From: Emiliania huxleyi CCMP1516
Taxonomy: Eukaryota; Haptophyta; Isochrysidales; Noelaerhabdaceae
Direction of reading: 5' to 3'
NCBI RefSeq assembly: GCF_000372725.1
Contig: NW_005201223.1
Coordinates: 220,132-284,131, forward strand
Length of the DNA: 64,000 nt
Both the position numbers and the translations under genes were made by a program. Shown piece by piece: positions 9,592 through 20,130 of this stretch. Each line of letters starts with the position of its first letter. Position 1 is the first letter of the stretch. A model generated the notes under the pieces. That model was not told the origin of the DNA and did no database searches. It saw only the letters and a list, made by a program, of their open reading frames with translations.

Positions 9592-10710
9592 ATGGGAGCT
9601 CCAGCGGGCGGTCCGCCGCCGGATGCGAGCAAGCGCAAGCTTGGGCTCATAATTGCGTGGGTGGGCATGCTTGGCTCAACGCCAGACGCGATGCTGCTCC
9701 GGTTTCAAGCACAGGCGGGTGGGGTGCCAGCCTCCATATCCTTCTTCCGCTTCATCATGACTGCAACCCTAAATTTCGTCTTTGCCGCCGCCAACTCTGG
9801 CGGGATCGGCCCGCTCTGTGCTGGCGTGGCGCGATCGTATAAGGCGATCCTCGTCGCCGCGATGATTGCGATGGTGTCCAGCCAAGGCTTTGTGTACTCG
9901 CTGCTGCTGGTCGAGCCCGCCATGGCGCTTCTCATAATCTCGCTCAACCCCGTGTGGGCGGCGCTGCTGGGCAAGTTCGTGCTCGGAGAGGAACTTCCGG
10001 GCAAGACCATCATCACCATCGTCTGCGCCCTAGTCAGCATGGTGGTGGTGATGATACCTCAACTCCTTGTGATGCTCGGCTACGGTGGCGAGGCCGAAGA
10101 AGCCGCTGCGGACACCAAGGGCAGCAACCTGCTCCTGCTATGGCCTCTCTTTACAGGCATGTTTATGGCCCTCTTCATCACGTGGGCACGTTACCTCGGC
10201 AAGGTGTCGCCCGAGACGGACCTGACGGCGACGGGCACGCTCTCTGGCGCGATCACGAGCTGTATTTCGTACAAGGTTGCGTACGACCAGGGGATCACTG
10301 ACCCCTTCGAGGGGATCCAGCCTATCTTTTGGCTATGGGTGCTGCTCTGCGGACTCGGAATTACCATGTACAACCTCGCGCTCGTCATCGCGCCGCGGTA
10401 CATCTCTGGCGCAGACACGGCGCTCATCATGCTGCTCGAGACGGTATTCGCACCCGTGTGGGTCTTCTTTGCCTTTGGCGAAGTCCCCTCGCCGTGGACA
10501 ATATTGGGGGGCGTCATCCTGCTCGGCGCGCTGGCCTTCCACGAACTCGCCGGGACGGAGGCTGGGTCGGGGGAAGAGGGCGCGCCCCTCGCCCCCAGGA
10601 TAACGGGCCGCCAGTCCATAGCCATCTCGGTCGGCAGCGGCCCCAAGAAGGGGTCGGGCTTCGACTCCGACGACTACGTCCGCATGAGCGGCAAGGCAGG
10701 CTACCCGTAG
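9592..10710 (+). CDS. EamA/DMT-superfamily membrane transporter
   Basis: 372 aa from the ATG at 9592. About ten hydrophobic helices in two EamA-like halves: residues about 17-160 and 185-325, each ending with the pattern (ALLGKFVLGEELPGK; WVFFAFGEVPSPWTILGG) typical of the glycine/proline-bounded last helix of an EamA domain. The C-terminal tail is hydrophilic. Family members export or exchange metabolites, sugars or amines; substrate and membrane are unknown. Single exon. The frame is open upstream to 9412, but that part falls in a repeated segment. Confidence 0.82.
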   Translation: MGAPAGGPPPDASKRKLGLIIAWVGMLGSTPDAMLLRFQAQAGGVPASISFFRFIMTATLNFVFAAANSGGIGPLCAGVARSYKAILVAAMIAMVSSQGFVYSLLLVEPAMALLIISLNPVWAALLGKFVLGEELPGKTIITIVCALVSMVVVMIPQLLVMLGYGGEAEEAAADTKGSNLLLLWPLFTGMFMALFITWARYLGKVSPETDLTATGTLSGAITSCISYKVAYDQGITDPFEGIQPIFWLWVLLCGLGITMYNLALVIAPRYISGADTALIMLLETVFAPVWVFFAFGEVPSPWTILGGVILLGALAFHELAGTEAGSGEEGAPLAPRITGRQSIAISVGSGPKKGSGFDSDDYVRMSGKAGYP

Positions 10711-11019
10711 AGAAGGAAGTGGGCTATCTGGGTTACGACCCGGGCCCGGCGGCACGCGACTCGCACTCGCGAGATACTGCTCGAGGCGGCGGGAGTCGCC
10801 CCCCAGTCGGAGTCTCGGAGAGTCGAGGGACTCGAGTACGGGTGAGGCGGTGTGGGAGTGGGTGATCGTCCACGGCACCGTCCGGGCGAATTGGCGAAAG
10901 GACGTTCAGGTAGGCAAAAAGGATGTCCGGAATGGAAAATGGCTGATATAAAATATAATTCACCGGACATCACACACTTTGCTCTCTCTCTGAATCATAC
11001 GCACACCGACTCGCTAGCT

Positions 11020-13767
11020 CAGCACCTAGCCCAACACCCCAGGCAGCACCTCGCCGTCGTCGCCTCCTCTGCTGCCCTCCTCGCCGCCGCCGGCCGCAGC
11101 CGTGGAGCCTCCGCGCGACAGCTGCGCACACGGCAACGGCGGCAGCGAGCAGCGAGGTGTGTCGACAGTGGCGCGCAGCGGCCTGCGGCGCGTCTCGAGC
11201 TCGTGCTCCACGCGGGCGGCGAAGGCGTCGCCTGTTCAAACCACGACGGCGCGCGTGAAGGAGCGCCTCTTCTCCTGCGGCACGCGTGGCTCTCGCGAGC
11301 GCGCTCGCCGTCGAAGGTCGCCGAGCTTGACAAGTCCGCCATCTCGAAGGAGTCGACCATGCGTGACGCGGCGCAGCGCTCCTGCTCGCAGCTGGAGGAG
11401 TGAAGAGAGGCCCTCTTTCTCCGCAGCGGTCGAGCATACGCGGCGCAGCGCTCCGAGTACGGGACGCGGTCGTACGAGTTGCGGAGGTAGCCCGTCACCC
11501 GCCCCGCCGGCGGCAGCCCGGGCCGGCGGAAGAGCTCGTCGAGGAGGGAGGGGAAGCCTCGCGGGAGGCCGCGCGAGCTCGACCGATCCAGCCGGGCGGC
11601 GGTGTGGCGCGAGCGGAGACCGGCACACCGCACCGTCAGCGCCGACAGCGCGGCATGCCCGCCGCCGAGAGCAGCCAGGACGGCGGCGGCGGTGGCGAGG
11701 AGGCGGCGCGGCGCGAGCAGGAGGACGAGGCACGCGACAGCGCACGGCAGCCCGAGCAGCGGCGTGGGAAGCAGCAGCGAGGGTCGCGGCAGCTGCGGGT
11801 GCATCGAGCGGAGCCGCGCGCAAGCGGCGCACTGCAGCGCCGCCGAGCCGCAGTAGAAGAGCATCGACAGCTGCAGCGCGTCGTCGAAGCGGAGGGTGAG
11901 CGTCGCCTAGGAAGTGTCCAGGCACTGTCCAGGTGGTGTCCAGGAACGTGGGAGCGGAGGGTGACAGAGCGTCGCCAGCGCGACCAGCGACGCGTTGGCG
12001 CAGATGGCCGCCGCTGGCGTGCCGAAGCGCGGGTGGAGCCGGCCCAGCGCGGGCGGCAGCATGCGCAGCGTCGCCATCGCCAGCAGCGCGCGCCTGTTCA
12101 ACGCTTCCTCCATACATCACTGATTGATCACTGCGCAGCGTCGCCATCGCCGCCGCGCGCACGAGGAGGTGCAGAGGATCGTGAAGAGCACACCCGCCAT
12201 CGAGACCGCCGACGCGGCAGTCAGCGCAGCCTCGAGCCCACCTCCACCCAGCGACGCGCCGAGCAGCGGGTAAGTGCCTGGCGCCCACTGCTCCCAGTGG
12301 TCGAGCGTGGCGAGGGCGGCGGCGAGTGGCAGCACGTACAGCGCCGTCGAGAGGGCGAACGCGCCTGCAAAGACGGCGGTGAGTGGTGGACAACAGAAAG
12401 CTGTGCGGCTGCGTCGGCCAGAGGGCGAGCGCGCCCCACAGCGCGCGCGGGAAGGAGGAGCGAGGCGAGCGCACTTCGGCCGCCACCATGCCTGCCGAGT
12501 CGTACCCGCAGCAGTTCCAGAGCACGATGCAGAGGAAGGAGAACCAAGCCTCCCGCCCGGAGGGCCACAGGCGCGGGTCCGGGTCGAGCGCCTGCGGGAA
12601 GTTGCGAGAAGGTTGCGAGAAGGTTCCGTGGGTCGAGCGCCTTCGCCCGGCGAGATGTGCCCGAGGTGTGCCCGAGCTAGACCCGAGGAAGCCCGAGGTG
12701 TGCCCGAGCTAGACCCGAGGAAGCCCGAGGTGTGCCCGAGCTAGACCCGAGGAAGCCCGAGGTGTGCCCGAGGTATCTCCGGCGCATCGTCTGGAGTCGG
12801 GCGCGCCTTTGCCCAGTGGGGGTGCGGCGCCGCGGCGGCGGCGAGGACGAGGGCGGCGAAGGGGAGGGAGACGAGGAGCATCAGCACGCCCGCTGCAGAG
12901 CCGACGACGTCGACGCCTCGCACGTTGAGCGCCGCGGCGAGAGCGACGAGCAGCACGCGCACGACCGCGAGGGCGACCCCTTCTGCGCCGCCCGCCGACC
13001 CAGCCTCCGCCTCAAAGGAGGAAGGGTCCGCCGCAAGGGGGTCGGAGGAGGGCTCGGCGGCGGCGGCGAGCGCCGATGCGGCGGCGGCGGCGGCGGTGGC
13101 GGCGGCGGTCGTGGCGTTGGTGGGGATCGAGGCGGCGGAGGCGGAGTAGGCGGCGGAGGAGGCGTCGTAGAGCAGCGCCTTGTGCAGGTAGGCTGTCAGG
13201 AGCAGCGGGTACCTGTTCGCAGGCCAGGCTGTGACGAGATGCTGCCCGTACCAGCTCGGCGCGAGCAGCAGCGGGGCGCAGTGAGCAGTCGAGGACGGAG
13301 CAGGCGAGGTTTGCCATCGCGTTGAGCAGCGACGGCATCGCTCCGAGCGCCTCTTCGACCCACACGACGTACCTAACCACACGACCGCGGTGAGACCAGT
13401 GCGTCTCCTCACACCCTCCCAGCCTCGCCGCCGCGCACCCGCCCGCACGCGGCAGCGCCACGCTCAGCTCTGCCGTCACGAGAAGCATCGGCGCCGACCA
13501 GACTGCGGGTGCGATGACCAGCGCGGCGAGGGAGAGGAAGGGACCTCCCAGAGGTACGATCTCCTCCACGCCGTACGCCGAGCCCGACACCGCGAAGAAG
13601 GCGATCCCCATCAGCTGCAGCATTTCGAGCTTTGGCTTCGGAGGCTGAAGCTCGTAGTCATCGTCATTCAGGTCGGCGTCGCGGAGGAACGGCAGCGCGG
13701 CTCGGTTGAGGGAGCGGCCGGCTCGGAGAGCGAGCCAGCGCCAGCGGGGGGGCAGCGAAGGCGACAT
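11020..13767 (-). CDS. APC-superfamily amino-acid permease, about six exons
   Basis: Integral-membrane amino-acid/cation transporter. Exon 1 (13767-13439) has MGIAFFAVSGSAYGVEE and the helix-1/2 region ending ALPRAGG. It joins in phase to YVVWVEEALG (from 13371). Further exons give ALNVRGVDVVG, NCCGYDSAGMVAAEV (about 12590-12460), ALSTALYVLPLAAALATL (12372-12163), RALLAMATLRMLP (12093-11976) and LSMLFYCGSAALQC onward. These motifs are characteristic of LAT/CAT-like APC transporters. One frame slip near 13285 (between SVLDC and PLLLAPSWYG) is an indel or tiny intron. An Ala-rich loop with a (GGC)n tract sits at 13060-13150. Three introns (12094-12162, 11907-11975, about 12582-12630) are bounded by exon duplicates. 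The C-terminal hydrophilic region and stop are uncertain. Confidence 0.75.
11907..11975 (-). other. Duplication-bounded GC-AG intron (APC gene)
   Basis: 69 nt. The intron begins GCGACGCTCTGTCACCCTCCG and the next exon begins GCGACGCTCACCCTCCG. Between them is a filler with TCCTGGACACC/TCCAGG-type short repeats ending TTCCTAG. Confidence 0.65.
12094..12162 (-). other. Duplication-bounded GT-AG intron with 38-nt cassette (APC gene)
   Basis: 69 nt. The first about 31 nt duplicate the start of the downstream exon (shared block GGCGATGGCGACGCTGCGCA). The remaining 38 nt end in TTGAACAG. Splicing restores the LCTSS|RALLAM reading frame. Confidence 0.7.
12655..12775 (+). repeat. 33-bp minisatellite inside an APC-gene intron
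   Basis: About 3.3 tandem units of 33 bp, each containing GAGGTGTGCCCGAGCTAGAC followed by CCGAGGAAGCCC. Preceded by GAGAAGGTT repeats. It lies in the intron between the exons ending ...APEI and starting ALDPDPRLW. Confidence 0.85.
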
Positions 13768-13971
13768 ATCCCTGAGCGGAACACGCGAGCGGCTGGTCCT
13801 GTACCGTGTTGGCAGCGAACGGACTCGGTGAGGACGGAGAGGGAGTGGAGACTCCACGGGTCGCCGCAAGGCGAAGCTGCCATTCCGTCGGAAGAGAATT
13901 TTCTTTTGCGTTTTTCTTCCGCTTTGACACTAGGCACGGGACTGGCGCGCACTGGTGGCACTAACACTGAA

Positions 13972-14075
13972 TGGCAATGAACACACCAGCGAGGGAGGGC
14001 GAGACGATCGAGGGGTCCCGTACCATGCGGAATCGACCCTATCCAGTGCTCAAGTGCTCAAGATGCACTAATAAT
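13972..14075 (+). repeat. Dispersed repeat family B, copy 1
   Basis: About 105 bp beginning CAATGAACACACCAGCGAGG, with GAGACGATCGAGGGGTCCCG and CAGTGCTCAAGTGCTCAAG. Same unit at 47328-47452 and, reversed, 28247-28360; part at 27290-27355 (reverse). Lies just upstream of the CAP gene. Confidence 0.85.
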
Positions 14076-14136
14076 CACAAACCATTGATAGCCTGGACTT
14101 CGCCGATCGTCGGGGTCAAATCGCAAGATCGCCGAC

Positions 14137-15942
14137 ATGATCGATGCCAGTTCGGCCGCTGCCGCGCCCAGCGGTGCCACTGCCGCCTCCGTGAGCGCGC
14201 CGATTCGCACCGTCAGAGGGGTGGCGGCATTGCTGCTCTGCGGCGTGGTCGCTGCTTGTTTGACCCGACTCCACAAGGCTGGAGCCACGCCGGGCGCGGA
14301 CTCGCTGGTGAGGGTGGTGGCAATGGAGAAGGGGTGCTGGAAGGCCGACAAAGTCGGCGCAACCGACTTTGTCGGCCGCCCGACATGCACCGAGCTCAAG
14401 GAACCCTACGATTTCTGCAACTACGACTTCGGGGGCGGCAACTACGCGGTACAGACCGCCTGCCCGACGACCTGTGGCGTATGTCCAGACTGCGTCGACA
14501 TGGCAGGGCAGATTGGTTTTACCTATAATGGGGTTGGCCAGACATGCAAAAGCGCTGGAAGCAACGGGTTCTGCGGTCGCGACTTTGTGCGCGAAAGGTG
14601 CCCCGCCACCTGCGGCGTGTGCGTGTCCGCACCAAAGCCGCAGCCCAAGCCGCAGCCCAAGCCGCAGCCCAAGCCGAAACCGCCGCCCCCCCCGCCACCG
14701 TCGCCCTCCCCTCCTCCTCCTCCGTGCCCCCCAAACATGGGGGACAGCAACGCGGAATTCACCACCAAAACTAAGAAGATGACCTGCAAGGACTTTGTGG
14801 AGAGTCCGTCTTATTGCGACCAGCCGAGTGTCGCCGCTGCCTGCCCCGCATCCTGCGGCACGTGCCGGGACGGCTCATCGGGCCCTGCCCCTGCGCCAGC
14901 TCCGGCGCCGAAACCCGCGAGCAGCCCTACAGGAAGAGACAAATATAGCAAGGCGCCGAAAGACTGCATGGGCAGCAAGGAGGGCAAGGATGGCTGGCTG
15001 CAGGAGCCGCATTGTAGTTCCCTTCTCCCCTTCCCAATCCCTGCCTTGACGCTCCGCACCCTTCATCGGCTGTCAGGACCACAACTACTACCGGAGCAAG
15101 CACAACGCACCTGCGTTGAGATGGAACGACAACCTGGCCCTCAAAGCGCAGACGTGGGCAAACTACCTCGCCGACAATGAGTACTTTGGACACAGCGACT
15201 CGTACACCTGGAATGGTGATGGCCACGGTGACGGCCTCGCAAACACAAACCGAATGGAGAAAACCGGCATTACAGGCTCATTTTATGCCTCCGGGGAGAA
15301 CCTTGCGATGGGGTGCGAGAGACTAGCCGAGAAGCGCCGAGGCCGAGGCCGGGCATAGCCCGGGGAAAGAGAGCGCCGCTTCGGCGCAACTTGAGAGAGA
15401 GGCCGGCCCTGCACGCACACGACATGACTCGGCCCTGTTGTTGCACGTGAACAACTTCAAATCTTCACCTCTAGGTATGGGGAGTTCGATTGCGACGCGT
15501 ACAGCGGACCGTACAACCAACACTGTGCGGTGTGGGGATGGTACAGAGAATACATGGACTGCTGGTCGAACAAAACCGACAACGGGGGCTGGCGTTCTCC
15601 CCGCTGCCCAGGAGGCATGATTGGACACTTCACGGCAATGGTCTGGAAAGGGGCGACCTTGCTCGGGTAAGCGCACTAGTGGGGCGCACACTCGACTCTC
15701 ACGATCGGGGATTTGAGCGCATCGCTGCCGTGCACAGGTGCGGCAGCAGTGGGGGGTACTACGTCTGCCACTACTCGTCGGAAAGCTGCAAGCATGGGTC
15801 TAGGCAGAAGGGCTGCTGGGGACAGCAGACCACTCCCGGTCTCCCCAATTTCAATTCGGGCTCCTGTAACGTCACTGCCGCGGAGTGCGTCGAGAGGGGT
15901 CGCGAATTGACTCGCGACGAGCGGGCGCTTTGCCAGAAGTGA
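14137..15942 (+). CDS. Secreted/anchored protein with three ShK-type Cys modules and a CAP (SCP/PR-1) domain, four exons
   Basis: Exons: 14137 to about 15010, 15077-15312, 15475-15666 and 15738-15942. A hydrophobic segment at residues about 27-46 (AALLLCGVVAACL) is a signal anchor. ShK-like six-Cys modules at about 78-110, 121-163 and 201-244 end in TCGVC, TCGVC and SCGTC. A Pro/Lys stalk (KPQPKPQP) lies between modules 2 and 3. Exon 2 begins the CAP domain (NYYRSKHNAPALRWN, ENEYFGHS-like). Exon 3 has WGWYREYMDCW and GHFTAMVWKGA, with the CAP histidine and glutamate signature; exon 4 has YYVCHYSSE. Introns 2 and 3 splice cleanly (ATGGG|TAT; CTCGGG|TGC). The first intron's donor is unresolved. 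CAP proteins act extracellularly; the target is unknown. Confidence 0.8.
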
Positions 15943-16199
15943 GAGAGCGGCGCGGACCCCGGCAAGGTCCAAGGAGCTAGGAGGGCAAGCGGGATGTCTC
16001 CTATTCTGCCCCGGCGGCGGCGCTTACTACACACCGTCACGACCTTGCGCACCTCCAGATAGAGATGGCAGGAAGAGAGTGCCAGCGAATTAATTCAATT
16101 AAAAGAAATTTACCACACGTGTCCACATATTCTCTCGCTCTCTCGCATAGGGGGGAAAGAATTACAACGGGACTCCAGCTCTCTCGCACAACACTGGGC
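15943..16199. other. Intergenic, no gene seen
   Basis: No convincing coding frame or repeat between the CAP gene and the methyltransferase fragment. Contains a CT-rich run near 16130. Confidence 0.4.
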
Positions 16200-16660
16200 A
16201 CGATCCCTCGCGCTTCCTCTTCCCCGCCATCGCCTTCTTCTCGCCTCCTCCACCGCCCTGCGCCCGCTTCCGCGCGGCCCACACGCTGAACCGGCCGTCG
16301 TCGGAGAGCGTGCGCACGTCCTCGAGCTTCGGCTGATCGGCGAGCACCGCGCCGAGCGGCACGTAGGTCTGCACCACGATGAAGAGCTCGCCGCCGGAGC
16401 GGAGCCGGCGCGCGGCGCCGCGGACGAGGAGCGGAGCACGCGGAAGTCGGTCGGCAGCCAATTGTGCACCGGCGGATAAAAGACAATCCAATCGAAGCGG
16501 GAACGCCAAGGCAAGGCCTAAAGCCGGATAAAAGACAATCCAATCGAAGCGGGAACGCCAAGGCAAGGCCTAAAGCCGTCGGAGAGGGCGCACGTGCTCT
16601 CCGACGGCATCGAGGCGCTGCCGCGGCGGCCCCGCTTCGATTGGATTGTCTCCTCGCTGC
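16200..16660 (-). pseudogene. Decayed, partly inverted fragment of the neighbouring OPR/RsmC-like methyltransferase gene
   Basis: The segment 16265-16500 on the minus strand is highly similar to the C-terminal methyltransferase region at 17450-17660 (same codons for the tail around DDGRFSVWAA and QTYVPLGA). Around 16450-16600 a 52-bp block (starting CGGATAAAAGACAATCCAAT) is present twice in tandem. At 16600-16650 the same gene segment (SDGIEALPRRPRFDWIVS) appears on the opposite strand, making an inverted repeat. Frames are broken, so it is non-functional: a duplicated, rearranged relic. Confidence 0.8.
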
Positions 16661-16726
16661 ATGCATGCGTGACCTATATACCCCGCTCCGCTTGGGTGCC
16701 CAGCCAAATTCTCGCGAATTTTTTTC

Positions 16727-17285
16727 TTACGCCGGTGCGTCGAGCAGCGCGGGCTTCTCGTGCCACGCGGGCGGCATCCGCCGGGCGCGGCCCGCCAGCG
16801 CGCGCAGCTCGCGCCGGAAGGCGCGCTCGGGCGAGAGGCGCGCGGTCTCCTCGGCGAGCTGCCCGAGCGACGTGCCGTAGACGAGCAGGCGCGACGAGCG
16901 CCAGAGGCCCCGCAGCCGCCGGTGCGTGCGCCTCTCGCGCACCGGCAGCGCCGAGAGCTTGCAGCAACTCCGCCGGTGCGCCGTCTTCGCCCGAGAGCCA
17001 CTCACAGAGCGTGGTGCTGTTCACGCCGAGGCCGCCCCACTCGTGGCCGCCGGCCTGGCACGTCCAAAGCTCGATAATGCGGCTCGCGTTGCGCCGGCCG
17101 ATGGCGGTGCGCCGCTGCTGGCCCGCCCGCCGCCATCGCCGCACGGCCTGCTGCACCCCAGCCGGCCGCACGGGGCTCCTTACGGCCCAGCGCGAGCCAC
17201 GGCCCTGCGAGCCGCCGATGGCCATCGCGACCACGGCGGCGCAGCGCAGCAAGGCGACGACGAGCCGCGCGCCGCGTGGCGACAT
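16727..17285 (-). CDS. Hypothetical secreted protein, one probable frameshift
   Basis: ATG at 17285. Starts with a signal-like stretch (LVVALLRCAAVVAMAIGG). A conserved-looking middle part (IELWTCQAGGHEWGGLGVN, LCEWLSGED) continues in a second frame after about 16965 with KLSALPVRERRTHRRL and LLVYGTSLGQLAEETARL to a stop at 16727. I recognise no family. The join needs a one-base slip or an unrecognised intron, so it may be a pseudogene like the fragment beside it. Confidence 0.4.
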
Positions 17286-17382
17286 GGGGTCCTCTATCGC
17301 TAGAGCTCCTTCCTAGAAGTCGTACTTGGAAACTAAACCGCCGCTAAAATGTCCCACAAAAAGCGGCATCCCTTAGAATAAC

Positions 17383-18616
17383 TCACGCCTCGCCCCGCCG
17401 CCGCTTCTTCCCCGCCACGCCCCGCCTTGCGCGCTTCTTCGCCGCCCACACGCTAAAGCGGCCATCGTCGGAGAGCGTGCGCACGTCCTCGAGCTTCGGC
17501 TGATCGGCGAGCATCGCGCCGAGCGGCACGTAGGTCTGCACCACGATGAAGAGCTCGCCGCCGGAGCGGAGCCGGCGCGCGGCGCGGCGGACGAGGAGGC
17601 GGAGCACGCGAAAGTCCGACTGCAGCCCGTTGTGCACGGGGGGGTTGGAAACGATCCAGTGAAAGCGCGGCCGCCGCGGCAGCGCGGCGAAGCCGTCGGA
17701 GAGCACGTGCGCCGTGGCGTCGGCCACGTTCCGTCGCGCGGCGCGGAGGGCGACGGCGTCGGCGTCGAGCAGGTGGAGCCGGAGCGCGGCGCCGCCGCCG
17801 GCGGCGCGCAGCGCGGCGGCGATCGAGCCCGAGCCGCAGCAGAAGTCGAGCACGCGCGCGCGCGCCGGCGGCTCCGGCAGCGCGGCGAGGAGTGCCGTCG
17901 TCATCACATCGAGGCCGCCGCCCGCGAAGAGCCCGGGCAGCGTGACCCAGGGCAGCGGCGCGACGCGGCGCGGAGGGCGGGCCGTCGTCGTCGAGGGCGG
18001 CGGGGCGGCGTCGAGCGTCGCCGCCGCCTCCCACGTCGCGGGCCCGAACGAGGCGTCGGCGCCGCCCGCGCGCGTGGCGCGCACGACGCCGACGGCCGCG
18101 GCCTCGCCGCCGCCCGGCACCGTGGCCGACGGCGCGAAGGCGACGCCCTCGTAGAGCGCCGCTCCGGCGGGCGCGGGTGCGGCCGGCGCGGCGCGCAGCC
18201 GCGCCGCGGCGGTGGCGATGCCCTCGGCGCGAGATCCGAAGACGGCGAGCGGTGCGCCGGGGCGCAGCACGGCGGCCACCGCGTGCAGCGCGTACTCGAA
18301 GGCGCCGCGCGTGTGCGGCAGGCGCAGGAGCGCGCCGTCGAAGCTGCCGCTCGGCGGCCACGCCGTCGCCTCCGCGCCGCCCTTCTCGCTCATGCGGCGC
18401 CAGAGGCACACGCGGAGCCCCGCGCCGCGCAGTGCGGCCTCGAGCGTCTCCGCCGCGCCGCCGGCACTCGGCGTCAGCGCGAGCAGCACAGTGGCGCCGC
18501 GCGGCAGCGCCCACGCGCGCACAACGGGCAGCGCCGCCGCCGCCGCCGCCGCGTCAACGTCGCCACGCCGCGTCTGCGCCGCGCACACCGCCGCGAGCGC
18601 CGCGCGGCGGACGGGC

Positions 18617-18677
<61 letters not shown>

Positions 18678-20091
18678 ACGACGACGACGAGGAGGAGGGC
18701 AGCGCAGCGGCGGTGGGCGGCACGGGCTGTCCCTCGGCCGCCATGACGCTGCGCTGCAGCGCGCGCGCGCCAAACTCGACGAGGCCGGCGGCTTGCCAGT
18801 CGAGGCCCTCCGCATCGGCGAGCGCGGCCGCCCGCTGGCACACCGCCGCGCCGACCTGGAAGAGTAGCGGCGGCGGCCCCACCGTCGCCGCCACCATCAC
18901 GCCGAGCGCCCGCGCAATCTCGCCAAGATCGGTGGCGCCGAGGCTGGCGCCGCCCAGCGCGCTGCGCAAGAGGCTCAGCGGCACGTCGGCGGCGCCGCCG
19001 AGGCGCGCGCACGCGCCGCAGACGTTGGCGACGCCCTGGGCGCTCATGTCGCGCGCACACGCCTCGGCGCGGCGCAGCAGCGCGTCGCACAGCGCGGGCG
19101 GCGGCGGCGGCTCGAGGCGCGAAAAGGCCCACAAAGTGTTGGCCGACGCCTGCGCATTCATCCACACCACGCTCGTCGCGGCCGCCTCGTGCAGCGCGTT
19201 TACAACCTCGGCGGTCGCGAGCTCGTCGGGCAGCCGTCCCGCCGTGTGCAGCTTGGCGAGCGCCCACGCCGTCGAGCTGAGCTCAAACGGCTTCATCGCC
19301 GCCGCCGCGCCGTCGGCGAGGCGCAACGCCAGCGCCGCCGCCAGCGCGCCGTCGGGAGGCACGCCGAGTTTGGCGAAGGCCCACAGAGTGTTGGCAGAAT
19401 CCTGCGGGTTGAAGTCGCCGTCCGACGCGAGCGTGGCAGCGCGTTGCTGCAGCGCTCGCATCGACGCCTCGGCTGGCGCGCAGCCGCCGCTCGCGTGCGC
19501 GTGAAGCACAGTCGCCACCGCCTGCGCGTCGAGCGCCGTGGCGCCGCGCACGCAGCAGTCGGTGACGGCCGCCAGCGCGCGCCGCAGCGAAGGCGCCTCC
19601 GCGTCCGCACCAGCGCGCTGCAGCAGCTTGCCGAGCGCCGACGCCGCCTTGCTCACCTCGCGTGCGCCGAGGCCGCTCGCGGTCTGCTCGAGGCGGCTCA
19701 CCAGCTGCGCGAGCGCCGCCGCGTCGAGGGCGGCCGCCTTCTCCCTTGTGGCGGAGCGCTCCGACGCGCAGCAGCGCGCCAGCCAGTACAGCGCGTGCGT
19801 CGCCGTCGGGCCGTCGAGGCTGCTGGGCGCCGTGGCGACGACGTCGAGCACCTCGGCCGCCGAGGTCGCGGCGCCGATCCGATCGCGCAGCTCGCGCGCC
19901 GAGAGCGCCGGCGTCGTCGACGGCGGCGGCGCCGCAACGCCGAGCGTCGCGAGTTTGGCGCGCAGCGCGGCTTCGCCCTGCAATTTCTGGCGCTGCGCGG
20001 CGTCGAGGCTTCGGAGCGCCTTGAGCTCCTCGATCTGGCGGAGCTTCTTGAGGAGCGACTTGGCGTATTTGGCGTCGTCGAGCTGGGCCAT
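17383..20091 (-). CDS. OPR/FASTK-like helical-repeat protein fused to an RsmC-type RNA methyltransferase
   Basis: 902 aa, single exon, ATG at 20091. Residues about 1-45: basic helix. About 45-400: degenerate helical repeats with ANTLWAFAKLG, STAWALAKLH and ANTLWAFSRLE, the signature of OPR-type organellar RNA-binding repeats. Then a poly-Ala run encoded by (GGC)n at 18625-18680. The C-terminal third is a two-part class I SAM methyltransferase: a degenerate N-terminal half, then motif I VLDFCCGSGS (about residue 745) and the catalytic motif NPPVHNG (about 815), close to the NPPFHxG of RsmC, which makes m2G in 16S rRNA. Inferred: an organellar rRNA guanine-N2 methyltransferase guided by its own RNA-binding repeats. 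A decayed copy lies just downstream. Confidence 0.8.
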
Positions 20092-20130
20092 CGTGGCGTC
20101 GACGGCGGCGGGCACGTCCCGCGATGCGAA
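20092..20130. promoter_or_regulatory. 39-bp divergent intergenic region between two start codons
   Basis: Only 39 bp separate the ATG of the methyltransferase (minus, 20091) from the ATG of the GT34 gene (plus, 20131). Both genes must be driven from a shared bidirectional promoter or from start sites inside each other. No TATA-like element is visible. Confidence 0.5.

Noticed and set aside
17632-18867. Long plus-strand frame opposite the methyltransferase
   Set aside because: Reverse-strand shadow of high-GC codons; composition is Arg/Gly/Ala only, while the minus strand has clear catalytic motifs.
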